From the NCBI GenBank assembly GCA_017991835.1, contig JAGOPY010000009.1, forward strand, positions 80,861-144,860: DNA of 64,000 nt, in the 5' to 3' direction. Origin of the DNA: Bacteroidales bacterium. GTDB taxonomy: Bacteria > Bacteroidota > Bacteroidia > Bacteroidales > JAGOPY01. A program made the position numbers and the translations under genes. The notes under the pieces were generated by a model that was given only the letters and a program-made list of their open reading frames with translations, was not told the origin of the DNA and made no database searches. Shown piece after piece: positions 1 to 8,497 of this stretch (position 1 is its first letter; each line of letters opens with the position of its first letter).

Positions 1-1504
1 CCGCGCTGGAATTTGCTCTGATAGCTTTATGGCTGCTTTCGGTAAGATATTCAATATCCTGAGGGTAATAATTACTCCCCCGGATTATGATTAAATCTTT
101 TAATCTGCCGGAGATAAAGAGCTTTCCTTCGTGAAAAAAGCCAAGGTCGCCGGTTCTGAGAAATGGCCCTCTGCCGTTGCTGGCTGTATATGCATTAAAA
201 ATGTTCCGGGTTTCCTCATCATTTTCCCAATATCCTTTTGTGACAATCGAGCCCGATACCCAAAGCTCACCCACTACGTCGCCGGGGCAGGGTTCCAATG
301 TGTCAGGATTAACAATGGTGATGGAAGTATCAATCCAGGGATTTCCTACCGAAACGAGGCTATAGGCATTTTCATTTTCTTCGGCAACAATACGGATCCG
401 GTTTTTTTCAAGCTCGGTCTTATCTACATAAACTACAACGGGTTTATCGCACACCTTGCCTCCCGAGAGTATGAGCGTTGCCTCTGCCATTCCATACGTC
501 GGATAAAACATCTCCTCACGGAATCCAAACGGACCGAATTTTCCGGTAAATGCTTTCATGGTGGAGGCTCTTACCGGTTCAGCCCCGTTATACAGTGATT
601 TTAGACTACTCAGGTCCAGGTCTTTGCATTCGTCTTCCGAAATATCCGCAACACAAAGATCGTATGCGAAATTAGGCGCGCCGGCCAGTGTTGCTTTATA
701 CCTGGATATGGCTTTCAGCCATCTCGACGGTTTCTGGATGAATGAAACCGGCGGCATAAGAATACCAGTATATCCTGTGTAAATGGATTCCAGGACACCA
801 AAAACCAGGCCCATATCGTGAAAAACCGGCAGCCAGTGTACGGAAATAGAATCCGGTGTAAGCTCAACAGCTTGTCTCAGAAATTCAAGGTTCCTCATCA
901 GGTTATGATGGGTCACCATAACGCCTTTGGGTTTACCTGTAGAGCCGGAGGTGTACTGGAGCAGGGCGATTTGGGGATTTGGGGATTTGGGGATTTAGAG
1001 ATTGGAGGATTGGATTTGTGATTTTGAGATGGGATGGGTTGAGAGCCAGGTCAATTTTTGAAGTTCGATGGTGTCTGAAAATGATCGTTGGCTGGTTTGC
1101 CTGATGTCGTCCGTTGAAAGCACAATGCTGGCGCCGGAATCGCTTGCCAGGGCCCTGAGCCGCTCAAGCGAACGGTTTTTCCTGGGAGGGTATGCCGGGA
1201 CTGCAATGACTCCTGCGTAAAAACAACCAAAGAGAGCTTTGATAAATTCAAGTCCGGCAGGATAGAACATAAGGGCGCGGTCGCCGGGCCGGGTGGCTTC
1301 AGTTAATTCCCGGGAAATGGCTAACGCTGAATTATAAAGCTGTCCGTATGTGATTCTTTCTTCATCGTTCTCCCCGTCGCGTAAAAATATAAACGCACAC
1401 CGGTCAGGTGTGCAGGCAGCCCTCTTATTCAACAGGTCAGCGAGCGTTAACAGGCCTGTGCCTTCGTCTGAAGCCTGTTCAATAGTAATATCAGAGCGTC
1501 TCAT
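1..1504 (-). pseudogene. Fatty-acyl-AMP ligase (FAAL1) interrupted by an in-frame TAA; 3' end beyond window
   Basis: The start (ATG at 1504) and first 169 codons match the N-terminus of the two downstream FAAL paralogues (VPAYPPRKNRSLERLR motif). A TAA at 997-995 then stops translation. The same frame continues without further stops to base 1 and encodes the rest of an adenylation domain: P-loop YTSGSTGKPKG, GMAEATL, RTGDLGFF, and a PQDIE segment at the window edge. The stop lies inside an octamer array that encodes the linker just before the P-loop; the neighbouring paralogue has a Gln codon (CAA) at the corresponding unit, so one C-to-T change explains it. The gene is either recently inactivated or expressed as two pieces. 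A C-terminal carrier domain, as in the paralogues, would lie outside the window. FAALs activate fatty acids as acyl-adenylates for transfer to an acyl carrier protein. Confidence 0.85.
968..1015. repeat. Octamer tandem array (GATTTGGG-type) inside FAAL1
   Basis: About six 8-bp units read on the + strand: GATTTGGG three times, then GATTTAGA, GATTGGAG and GATTGGAT. On the coding (minus) strand they encode an Ile/Pro/Lys/Ser/Asn/Gln-rich linker preceding the adenylation P-loop. The GATTTAGA unit contains the TTA that is read as the TAA stop of the host gene. Confidence 0.85.
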
Positions 1505-1517
1505 GAGGTAAAGAAAA

Positions 1518-1525
1518 CAAATATA
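1518..1525 (-). promoter_or_regulatory. -7 box TATATTTG of FAAL1
   Basis: The minus strand reads TATATTTG, a perfect match to the Bacteroidetes -7 consensus TAnnTTTG. It lies 13 bp upstream of the ATG at 1504, predicting a leader of only a few nucleotides. No convincing -33 TTTG element is seen. Confidence 0.55.
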
Positions 1526-1544
1526 CTATAAAAACTTTTATAGT
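1525..1544. repeat. 20-bp palindrome between FAAL2 and FAAL1
   Basis: ACTATAAAA and TTTTATAGT form 9-bp inverted arms around a 2-bp centre. It sits directly after the FAAL2 stop and touches the FAAL1 -7 box. It could be a weak AU-only terminator for FAAL2 or an operator for FAAL1; the sequence does not decide. Confidence 0.5.
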
Positions 1545-1548
1545 TCCT

Positions 1549-3606
1549 CTAGTTTTCTTTAATAATTTTTATTGCTTTCTCACAAAGTTCTCTTAATGAA
1601 GATTTTTCAAAAAACAGATAAGGGGGAAAACTGACGCCATATCTTTCCAGGAAGTCCTGCTGCAGGGCCACTGCTTTCATTGAGGTAAGTCCATAAGCGG
1701 TTATAGGCCTTGCCAGGTCGATACGGTTAAGGGGAATTTTCAGTTTTTCATGGATCCAGGTCATCAGCCAGGCTTCCAGATTTACAATATCGACCGATGT
1801 TGGTTCGGGCTGATCTTCATGGAACTGCGTCTCAAGAACGGATTCCCCGAGTGAATCCAGTTTATTTTGCAGGAATGCCTCCCGGCACGCTTTGCGCTGA
1901 ATTTTACCACTGGAAGTTTTCAGGATGGAAGCCGTTCGAAGCAACTGGATAGCATGCACGGAAAGTTCCGTTTCCATGACGATATTCTCCCGGATCCTGT
2001 CGCAAACCCCATCCACATCCAGGTCACGTATTGCTGTGCGTTCCACTTCAGCTACAACGACCAGCTTTTCTTCACCGCTGATATCCACAGGAAATGCAGC
2101 GCTGGCATTTTTCCTGATCGATGGATGTGAATTTTCGGTAAGGAATTCGATATCCTGAGGGTAAATATTTCGTCCATTAATAATGATGAGGTCTTTATAT
2201 CTTCCGGAGATAAATAGCTCACCATCATGAAAAAAGCCAAGGTCACCGGTCCGCAGATATTTTTCACCCGGATCACCGGCTATTTCAGCAGCAAAAACTT
2301 CTTTCGATGCGTCAGGTTTTCCCCAATACCCGGCTGTAACGATAGAGCCGGAAACCCAGATTTCGCCCACCTCATCGTCGTTCAATAACCGGCAGGTCTC
2401 CGGATCGACAATTTTCACCCGTGTATCAATCCAGGGATAACCAACGCCGACGAGGTGCCTGGCATCAGGATGCTGATCACTGACAGGAACGATCCTGTTT
2501 TTTTCAAGTTCGCCGGCCGAAAGGCAAAGATAAACCGGTCCTCTTCCGGCATGCGGGCCGGTGATAATGAGGGTGGTTTCAGCCATTCCGTAGCAAGGAT
2601 AAAGTTTTTCGTGTGAAAAACCATATTCCCGGAAGGATGAAACAAACCGTTCGAAGGTCGATTTACGGATAGGTTCTGCACCGCAGTACAGCGTTTCCAT
2701 AGATGAAAGGTCCAGGCTTATTTTTTCTTCTTCAGCGATGCCCTCTGCGCAAAGATCGAAGGCGAAATTCGGACCGCCGCCGTGTGTGCCCCTGTACTTT
2801 GTGATCGCTTTCAGCCAGCGAACGGGTTTCTGCAGAAAACTAACGGGCGGCAGAATTACGCCGGGGAAACCCGTATAAACCGGAACCAGTACGCCATCTA
2901 TCAATCCCATGTCATGAAAACTGGGAAGCCAGGTAACGGAAACGCTTTTCGGCGAAAGCGCAAAACTTTGCCGGATATATTCGGCATTCCGGATAATATT
3001 CCGGTGGGTGACCATGACTCCTTTGGGATGACCGGTCGAGCCGGAGGTGTACTGAAGCAGGGCGATGTCTGGATTTGGGGATTTGGAGATTTGGAGATTG
3101 GAGATTTGGAGATTGGAGGATTGGGGGATTGGGGGATTGGGGGTGATCCATGGTATCCCCTGAAGTTCAGTTACATCAGCGAAAGAGCGTTCGGCTGATT
3201 GGCGGATATCGTCGGTTGAGAGGACGAGGCTTGAACCGGAGTCATTCACCAGGAGGCGCAGCCGTTCAAGCGACCGGTTCTTCCGTGGGGGATAGGCCGG
3301 TACGGCGATCACACCGGCGTAAAAGCATCCAAACAATGCTTTGATAAAATCAAGGCCGGGAGGAAAAAGCATCAGGGCCCGATCGCCCGGTTTTGCTATT
3401 TCAAGCAGAGAATGAGATAAGTCAATTGCTGCCTGGTGCAGCTCCCGGTATGTAATATGTTCCTCCGATTCATCACCATCCTGAATAAAAATAAATGCGG
3501 TCTGGTCAGGATTTGAAACAGCCCTGCCATGCAGGATATGCATCAGCGAAGGATCCTTGATAACCCCTGCAGGTAAGAACTCATCGTTAAAAAAATTGTC
3601 TTCCAT
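1549..3606 (-). CDS. Fatty-acyl-AMP ligase with C-terminal acyl carrier domain (FAAL2)
   Basis: This 685-residue didomain enzyme should activate a fatty or carboxylic acid as acyl-AMP and pass it to its own carrier domain. Visible motifs are VPAYPPRKNRSLERLR (about 102-117), the P-loop YTSGSTGHPKG (186-196), YGMAETTL, RTGDLGFF, a PQDIE segment and the C-terminal lysine motif SSGKIQRKA. A carrier domain follows with GLTSMKA; Ser642 would carry phosphopantetheine. The linker at about 155-180 is encoded by an octamer DNA array, whereas paralogue FAAL3 has a non-repetitive linker there, so the array replaced or expanded a tolerant loop. It is the middle of three tandem paralogues, separated from FAAL3 by 42 bp that include TACTTTAG, a near-match to the -7 consensus. 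FAAL rather than CoA ligase is inferred from overall similarity; the substrate is unknown. Confidence 0.9.
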   Translation of the reverse strand: MEDNFFNDEFLPAGVIKDPSLMHILHGRAVSNPDQTAFIFIQDGDESEEHITYRELHQAAIDLSHSLLEIAKPGDRALMLFPPGLDFIKALFGCFYAGVIAVPAYPPRKNRSLERLRLLVNDSGSSLVLSTDDIRQSAERSFADVTELQGIPWITPNPPIPQSSNLQISNLQISKSPNPDIALLQYTSGSTGHPKGVMVTHRNIIRNAEYIRQSFALSPKSVSVTWLPSFHDMGLIDGVLVPVYTGFPGVILPPVSFLQKPVRWLKAITKYRGTHGGGPNFAFDLCAEGIAEEEKISLDLSSMETLYCGAEPIRKSTFERFVSSFREYGFSHEKLYPCYGMAETTLIITGPHAGRGPVYLCLSAGELEKNRIVPVSDQHPDARHLVGVGYPWIDTRVKIVDPETCRLLNDDEVGEIWVSGSIVTAGYWGKPDASKEVFAAEIAGDPGEKYLRTGDLGFFHDGELFISGRYKDLIIINGRNIYPQDIEFLTENSHPSIRKNASAAFPVDISGEEKLVVVAEVERTAIRDLDVDGVCDRIRENIVMETELSVHAIQLLRTASILKTSSGKIQRKACREAFLQNKLDSLGESVLETQFHEDQPEPTSVDIVNLEAWLMTWIHEKLKIPLNRIDLARPITAYGLTSMKAVALQQDFLERYGVSFPPYLFFEKSSLRELCEKAIKIIKEN
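3072..3142. repeat. Octamer tandem array inside FAAL2, G-rich on + strand
   Basis: Nine consecutive units begin with GATT: eight of 8 bp and one of 7 bp (GATTTGGG, GATTTGGA, GATTGGAG, GATTGGGG variants). The last three form G5 tracts separated by ATT. The array encodes residues about 156-178 of FAAL2 and has the same unit family as the array in FAAL1 at the equivalent protein position. Confidence 0.9.
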
Positions 3607-3648
3607 TTTTCCGGTGCCGCTAAAGTACTAAAAAATCAGCGCATCGGT

Positions 3649-5733
3649 TCAGGCTTCTTCAATAACCTTCAGCGCTTTTTCACAGAGTTGCTTCAGCGAA
3701 TTCTTCTCAAAGAACAGATAGGGAGGAAAACTGACCCCAAATTTTTCCATGAAATCCTGTTGAAGAACGATTGCTTTCATGGAGGTCAATCCATAGGCTG
3801 TAATGGGCCGGGAGGCATCGATCCGGTTCAGCGGCACCTTGAGCTTTTCATGTATCCAGCTCATAAGCCATGCTTCCAACCTGACAATGTCGACGGTAGT
3901 ATCATCCGGTTCATCGGTATGATATTGAGACTCAAGATAAGATTCTCCAACCACGTCAAGGGTTTTGTTAAGAAATGCTTCCATGCAGGCCCTGCGCTGG
4001 ATTTTACCACTGGAAGTCTTCAGAATGGAAGCTGTTCTGAGCAACTGGATGGCATGAACTGCAAGCTCCGTTTCCAGGGCGACATTTTCCCGGATGCTGT
4101 CACATACTGCATCGACATCCAGCCCTATGATAGCGGAACGCTCTACCACGGCCACGATGACCAGTTTTTCTTCACCATTAACCTCGACAGAAAATGCTGC
4201 GCTGGAATTTTGGCGGAGGGCCGGGTGGGAATTCTCCGCAATGAACTCAATATCCTGGGGATAGATATTCCTTCCGTAGATGATGATCATATCTTTCAAC
4301 CGGCCTGATACATAAAGTTCTCCTTCATGCAAAAAGCCCAGGTCACCGCTTCGCAGGTAATTCGTACCCGGATCATCATCGAGCCTGGCCTGGAAAACTT
4401 CCCGGTTGATCTCAGCTTTGTTCCAATATCCCGGCGATACGCTGGAGCCGCTTATCCAGATCTCACCCACTTCATCCGCCATACAGGGTGTAAGGGTTTC
4501 CGGGTCTACAATCCGGATTTTCATGTCGAGCCAGGGAAAACCCACGCTTACCAGGAATTTTACTTCGCTTTCACTATTCCGGGGGAGCCTGACTTTATTC
4601 TTTTTCAATGACTCGCCGTCTACAGCAAGGTATATAGGCCTTCTGCCAGCCGGAGGCCCTGTGGTTATGAGCGTAGTCTCGGCCATCCCATAGCAGGGAT
4701 AAAGCATCTCTTCCCTCAAACCGTGAGCCTTGTATGCATTGAAAAAATTATCGAACGTCGATTTTCGGATGGGTTCAGCACCACAATAGATTGTTTTGAG
4801 CGAAGAAAGATCCAGTTCCTGCTTTTCCCCGGCTGTGACGCTCTCTGTCAGCAGGTCGTAAGCAAAATTAGGCGCACCGCCCATCGTGCCCCTGTACTTT
4901 GTAATGGCCCGAAGCCATCTGACAGGCTTCTGGAAAAATGCTACCGGCGACATCAGCACACTGGGAAAGCCGGTGTAAACAGGTTCAAAAACCTGGCCGA
5001 CAAGTCCCATATCGTGAAACGTAGGGAGCCAGGAAACGGCTACTGTTTTCCGGGAGAACCCGAAGCTGTTCCGGATGAATTCGCAGTTCCGCATAATGTT
5101 CCGGTGGGTAATCATCACTCCTTTGGGATTACCGGTTGAACCGGAAGTGTATTGAAGGAGAGCGACCGAATCGGGATCAGGGAAAGAAGACGAATGAGGG
5201 TCAACCTGACGTGTTTTCTTCGGAATATAGGATTCGAGATTCTCATGAAGGTCGGGATTATCTCTAAAAACGATCCATTCCAGGCTGCGGAGTTCCTTTA
5301 AATCTGAAAAGGACCGGTTGAACGACTGATAAATCTCGGTGGTGGTAATTACAGTGGTAGCTTCGGAGTCCGTTACAATCTTCATGATCCGGTCAAGCGA
5401 ACGGTTTTTTCTCGGGGGATAAGCCGGAACAGCAATAACCGAAGCATAAAAACAAGCCATAAGAGATTTGATGAATTCCAGCCCGGGAGGAAAAAGCAGT
5501 AATGCCCGTTTGCCGGCCATATTCATTTCCATCATCCGCCGGGCCAGCCCGGATGCTGAGCTCCCCAATTCCCGGTAGGTGATCCTCTCCTCATCACTCT
5601 CCCCGTCTTTCAGGTAAATAAATGCGATCTCGTCCGGCGTATTACTGACGCGGTAATTCAGCACATCCAGCAAAGAAAAAGTATTGGTATCAGCTTCGGT
5701 GATACGGTCATAAAGGAAGTTCTCAAGGCCCAT
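3649..5733 (-). CDS. Fatty-acyl-AMP ligase with C-terminal acyl carrier domain (FAAL3)
   Basis: At 694 residues this is the intact, repeat-free member of the tandem FAAL family. It has VPAYPPRKNRSLDR (102-115), P-loop YTSGSTGNPKG (195-205), YGMAETTL, RSGDLGFL, PQDIE and SSGKIQRRA, followed by a carrier domain with GLTSMKA (phosphopantetheine Ser651). The pre-P-loop linker (about 160-190) is an ordinary acidic/polar stretch, which makes it the reference for judging the repeat insertions in FAAL1 and FAAL2. It is first in its transcription direction, with a -7 box 31 bp upstream, and diverges from the KAS III gene. Three copies suggest either different acyl substrates or dosage. Substrate specificity cannot be read from sequence. 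Confidence 0.92.
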   Translation of the reverse strand: MGLENFLYDRITEADTNTFSLLDVLNYRVSNTPDEIAFIYLKDGESDEERITYRELGSSASGLARRMMEMNMAGKRALLLFPPGLEFIKSLMACFYASVIAVPAYPPRKNRSLDRIMKIVTDSEATTVITTTEIYQSFNRSFSDLKELRSLEWIVFRDNPDLHENLESYIPKKTRQVDPHSSSFPDPDSVALLQYTSGSTGNPKGVMITHRNIMRNCEFIRNSFGFSRKTVAVSWLPTFHDMGLVGQVFEPVYTGFPSVLMSPVAFFQKPVRWLRAITKYRGTMGGAPNFAYDLLTESVTAGEKQELDLSSLKTIYCGAEPIRKSTFDNFFNAYKAHGLREEMLYPCYGMAETTLITTGPPAGRRPIYLAVDGESLKKNKVRLPRNSESEVKFLVSVGFPWLDMKIRIVDPETLTPCMADEVGEIWISGSSVSPGYWNKAEINREVFQARLDDDPGTNYLRSGDLGFLHEGELYVSGRLKDMIIIYGRNIYPQDIEFIAENSHPALRQNSSAAFSVEVNGEEKLVIVAVVERSAIIGLDVDAVCDSIRENVALETELAVHAIQLLRTASILKTSSGKIQRRACMEAFLNKTLDVVGESYLESQYHTDEPDDTTVDIVRLEAWLMSWIHEKLKVPLNRIDASRPITAYGLTSMKAIVLQQDFMEKFGVSFPPYLFFEKNSLKQLCEKALKVIEEA

Positions 5734-5764
5734 AGATAAAACCCGGCTTAATTAAAAATCTTTA

Positions 5765-5772
5765 CAAAATTA
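5765..5772 (-). promoter_or_regulatory. -7 box TAATTTTG of FAAL3
   Basis: The minus strand reads TAATTTTG, matching TAnnTTTG, 31 bp upstream of the FAAL3 ATG. It is back-to-back with the KAS III box at 5804-5811, so the 84-bp gap is a compact divergent promoter. Confidence 0.55.
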
Positions 5773-5803
5773 GAAAAGGAATCGTAACATATCTAATTAA
5801 AAT

Positions 5804-5811
5804 TAACTTTG
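5804..5811 (+). promoter_or_regulatory. -7 box TAACTTTG of the KAS III gene
   Basis: TAACTTTG matches TAnnTTTG and ends 6 nt before the ATG at 5818, predicting a leaderless or near-leaderless mRNA. It also contains the TTG at 5809 that could otherwise be taken as an earlier start codon. Confidence 0.6.
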
Positions 5812-5817
5812 TCTGAT

Positions 5818-6933
5818 ATGGCAATCTTCACCGTACCAAATATCCGCATAGCCGGCATGGCAGCCGCCGTTCCGCAGAAAGAGGTTTCCAACCTTGACTA
5901 CCGCTGGATCTCCGAAAAAGAAAGGCAGCAGGTGGTTAAAACCATTGGCGTCGAAAAAAGGCACATTGCGGAAAAGGGGCAGACAACATCGGATCTTTGC
6001 TTTGCAGCCGCTACCCGGTTGCTGAACGACCTGAAATGGAACCGCGAAGATATCTCAGCGCTCGTATTCGTTTCCCAATCGATGGATTACATTATCCCGG
6101 CCACATCTCCCATCATGCAGAACAGGCTGGGGCTTCCCAAAACCTGCATGGCATTCGATATCGGCCTGGGCTGTTCGGGGTTTGTTTACGGATTGTCTGT
6201 CATCGCCAGCCTGATGAACCAGTCGGGGATGAAAAAAACGCTCCTGATGGCCGGCGATCTATCGAATGTGACCTCATCTTATCGCGACAAATCGACCTAC
6301 CCGTTATTTGGTGATGCCGGGACGGTGACAGCGCTGGAATTCGATCCATCCGCTTCACCGATGATCTTCAACCTCCAGACCGACGGCGCCGGGCACCAGG
6401 CCATTATGATCCGCGACGGAGGGGTAAGAAACCTGATGAGTAAAAAATCATTCACCTTTAAAAAACACGGAGATGGAATTTACCGGTCGAACCTGCATAT
6501 TTCACTCAACGGCATAGAGGTATTTAATTTTTCGCTGCGCGAAGTGGTGCCCAATATCAAAGCTACATTGGAATATGCCGGGACAACCCTGGCGGATTAC
6601 GATTATTACGTCTTCCACCAGGCCAACCGGCTGATCAACGAAACGATCCGCAAGATGCTCCGGGTGGAGAAAGAGAAGGTCCCCTACTCCATCCATAAAT
6701 ACGGCAATACCAGCAGCGCTTCGGTCCCGCTGACGATGATATCGGAACTGCAGGAAGAACTCACGACACAGAAGCTCAGGTTCCTGCTCTCTGCCTTCGG
6801 CATCGGTCTTTCGTGGGGAACGGTGCTTTTGGAAACGGATTCGATCGTATGCAGCGGCGTGGTGACAGAGGGCAGTCGGCAGTCGGCAGTCGGACAACCA
6901 ATGACGCGAGCGAAGCGCGCTAATGACCAATAA
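5818..6933 (+). CDS. 3-oxoacyl-ACP synthase III-type condensing enzyme (KAS III)
   Basis: This 371-residue thiolase-fold enzyme would condense an acyl primer with malonyl-ACP. The full Cys-His-Asn triad is present: C119 in GLGCSGF, H267 in FHQAN and N297 in YGNTSSAS, so it should be decarboxylatively active rather than a pure acyltransferase. The ATG at 5818 is chosen because the alternative TTG at 5809 lies within the -7 box. The last roughly 20 residues are encoded by intergenic-type repeats (three GGCAGTC heptamers, then a TGACGCGAGCG-type unit) and are foreign to the family. The SDR starts 8 bp downstream, suggesting a two-enzyme operon that elongates and reduces an acyl chain supplied by the divergent FAAL-ACPs (inference). 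Confidence 0.88.
   Translation: MAIFTVPNIRIAGMAAAVPQKEVSNLDYRWISEKERQQVVKTIGVEKRHIAEKGQTTSDLCFAAATRLLNDLKWNREDISALVFVSQSMDYIIPATSPIMQNRLGLPKTCMAFDIGLGCSGFVYGLSVIASLMNQSGMKKTLLMAGDLSNVTSSYRDKSTYPLFGDAGTVTALEFDPSASPMIFNLQTDGAGHQAIMIRDGGVRNLMSKKSFTFKKHGDGIYRSNLHISLNGIEVFNFSLREVVPNIKATLEYAGTTLADYDYYVFHQANRLINETIRKMLRVEKEKVPYSIHKYGNTSSASVPLTMISELQEELTTQKLRFLLSAFGIGLSWGTVLLETDSIVCSGVVTEGSRQSAVGQPMTRAKRANDQ
6871..6927 (+). repeat. Heptamer array plus TGACGCGAGCG-type unit forming the KAS III C-terminus
   Basis: GGCAGTC is repeated three times (6871-6891), followed by one unit of the TGACGCGAGCG..GCTAATGAC family that recurs near 50.1, 50.9 and 62.7 kb. The stretch is translated as the tail of the KAS III and ends just before its TAA. 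Confidence 0.85.
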
Positions 6934-6941
6934 CTCAAATC

Positions 6942-7676
6942 ATGACCCCATTCGAACTAACCGGTAAAACGATTTTAGTCACAGGAGCTTCCTCAGGGTT
7001 GGGGAAACAGTGTGCCATTACGGCAAGTGAGCAGGGCGCAACGGTAATAATTACCGGGCGCAATACCGAACGACTTCTGGAGACATTTGAAAAGCTCTCC
7101 GGCACCGGGCATCAGATGTTCGGTGCCGACCTGACTGTTCAGGCCGATATTTCGGCTCTTGTAGCCCGACTCCCGGAGCTCAACGGGGTCGTATACAGCA
7201 CCGGCATCTCCGACCTGGCGCCGGCCCGGTTTGTCACGCAGCAGGAAATCGATAAAACCTTTTCCATCAGCTTTAACGCATCCGTATTGCTGACCGGCGA
7301 GCTGCTGGCAAAGAAAAAACTGGCGAAAGGGGCCTGTTCACTGGTCTTCATCTCCACCATCTCCACGAAGTACCCCTTTGTCGGCGGAACGATGTACATC
7401 AGCGCCAAAGCGGCCCTGGAATCCTATGCAAAGGTGCTTGCGCTGGAGCTGGCGCCCAAAGGGATCCGTTCCAACAGCATTTCGCCGGCCTTTGTCAAAA
7501 CCCCTATGCTCGACCATACGGCTGAAAAGTATTCGGATGAAGCGGTCCGTAAGATCGAGGCGCAGCAATTGCTGGGCCTGGGCGAACCGGAAGATGTGGC
7601 GAATGTTGTGGTATTCTTCCTGTCGGATGCTTCCCGGTGGATCACAGCGAGTAATTTGATTTTAGGCGGGGGATAA
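6942..7676 (+). CDS. Short-chain dehydrogenase/reductase, FabG-like
   Basis: This 244-residue Rossmann enzyme has the cofactor motif TGASSGLG (14-21) and the catalytic Ser138-Tyr152-Lys156 set (the last two in YISAKAALE). The usual NAG motif is replaced by STG at about 86-88. By family and by position 8 bp after the KAS III gene, it most plausibly reduces a 3-oxoacyl thioester to 3-hydroxyacyl using NAD(P)H; a sugar or alcohol substrate cannot be excluded. Length is normal for the classical SDR family. The gap to the next gene is 131 bp and filled with repeats, so the GNAT may have its own promoter. Confidence 0.88.
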   Translation: MTPFELTGKTILVTGASSGLGKQCAITASEQGATVIITGRNTERLLETFEKLSGTGHQMFGADLTVQADISALVARLPELNGVVYSTGISDLAPARFVTQQEIDKTFSISFNASVLLTGELLAKKKLAKGACSLVFISTISTKYPFVGGTMYISAKAALESYAKVLALELAPKGIRSNSISPAFVKTPMLDHTAEKYSDEAVRKIEAQQLLGLGEPEDVANVVVFFLSDASRWITASNLILGGG

Positions 7677-7680
7677 AAGC

Positions 7681-7792
7681 AGTTCAAAGTTCAAAGTTCA
7701 AAGTTCAAAGTTTTAAGGTCAAACTTATTGATTACCAGTATTATTCTTTGTGTTCCTTTGTGAAACCCTTTGTGCGCCTTTGTGGTTAAAAA
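7681..7792 (+). repeat. Intergenic repeats: AGTTCAA heptamers and CTTTGTG-type element
   Basis: Four to five units of the AGTTCAA heptamer lie at 7680-7712. From about 7745 there is a T/G-rich element with TTTGTGCGCCTTTGTGGTT, which also occurs as an inverted pair at 20505-20611 and degenerately at 51990-52030. Nothing coding is visible. Confidence 0.8.
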
Positions 7793-7807
7793 AATATTCA
7801 ATTCAAC

Positions 7808-8497
7808 ATGAAACTCTCAAAATACGGTATTACCTTAAGACGTTTGCGGGAAGGCGACACCGAGATGGTTCGGCAATGGCGGAACTCAAAGCAGATCAGC
7901 CAGTTCATGGAGTACCGGGAACAGATCACACCCGAAATGCAGGGGGAATGGTTTAAATCGGTGGATAATTTCGACAATTTTTACTATATCATTGAATACC
8001 AGGGAGAAGATATTGGCCTGATCAATTCCAGCAAGATCGATTGGCGTGATGTGAGCTCCGAAGGGGGCATTTTTCTCTGGGACGAGAAGTATTATGAGAC
8101 TTTTGTCCCGGTCTGGGCCTCGCTTTGCCTCCTGGAAACATCATTTTTTATTCTAGGCGCTTCCCGGTCGGTCATTAAAACGTTGAAGGACAATGATCGG
8201 GCCAGGAAACTGAACCTGCACCTTGGATATGAACTGCAACCCGGCCAGGATGAAGTTTACAACCAGGTGTATGTAATGACGGCCGAAAGTTTCAGGCGCC
8301 ATGCCGTTAAGCTGATAAAAGCAGCAAGGCTGATGGCTGGCCACGATCCGGAAGACCACCGCGTTTTTTTCGATAAGGAAGACATTCAATCGGGCCTGGC
8401 CGACTTTGTTTATAGCAAGATCGATAAGGAAATGGTTGCTAGATCCCGTGAATCCGAAGAAGGCAGGTTGTATATCTTCAGGCCTACAACGGTTTGA
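7808..8497 (+). CDS. GNAT-family N-acyltransferase
   Basis: This 229-residue protein begins with a GNAT-like fold (ITLRRLREGDTEMVRQWRN) and has the acyl-carrier-binding region near SRSVIKTLKDNDRARKLNLH (about 118-137), typical of sugar or amino-acid N-acyltransferases. A C-terminal extension of about 70 residues is not recognised. It follows the KAS III/SDR pair and shares the locus with a WecE-type aminotransferase. WecD-like GNATs acylate dTDP-4-amino sugars, so acylation of such a sugar is a reasonable inference, possibly using an ACP-bound acyl group rather than acetyl-CoA. Its 3' end overlaps the convergent sulfotransferase gene by 14 bp. Confidence 0.75.
   Translation: MKLSKYGITLRRLREGDTEMVRQWRNSKQISQFMEYREQITPEMQGEWFKSVDNFDNFYYIIEYQGEDIGLINSSKIDWRDVSSEGGIFLWDEKYYETFVPVWASLCLLETSFFILGASRSVIKTLKDNDRARKLNLHLGYELQPGQDEVYNQVYVMTAESFRRHAVKLIKAARLMAGHDPEDHRVFFDKEDIQSGLADFVYSKIDKEMVARSRESEEGRLYIFRPTTV

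Noticed and set aside
995..997. Stop-codon recoding (selenocysteine or pyrrolysine) in FAAL1
   Set aside because: The codon is TAA, which is not used for these residues, and it arises by one change in a repeat unit.
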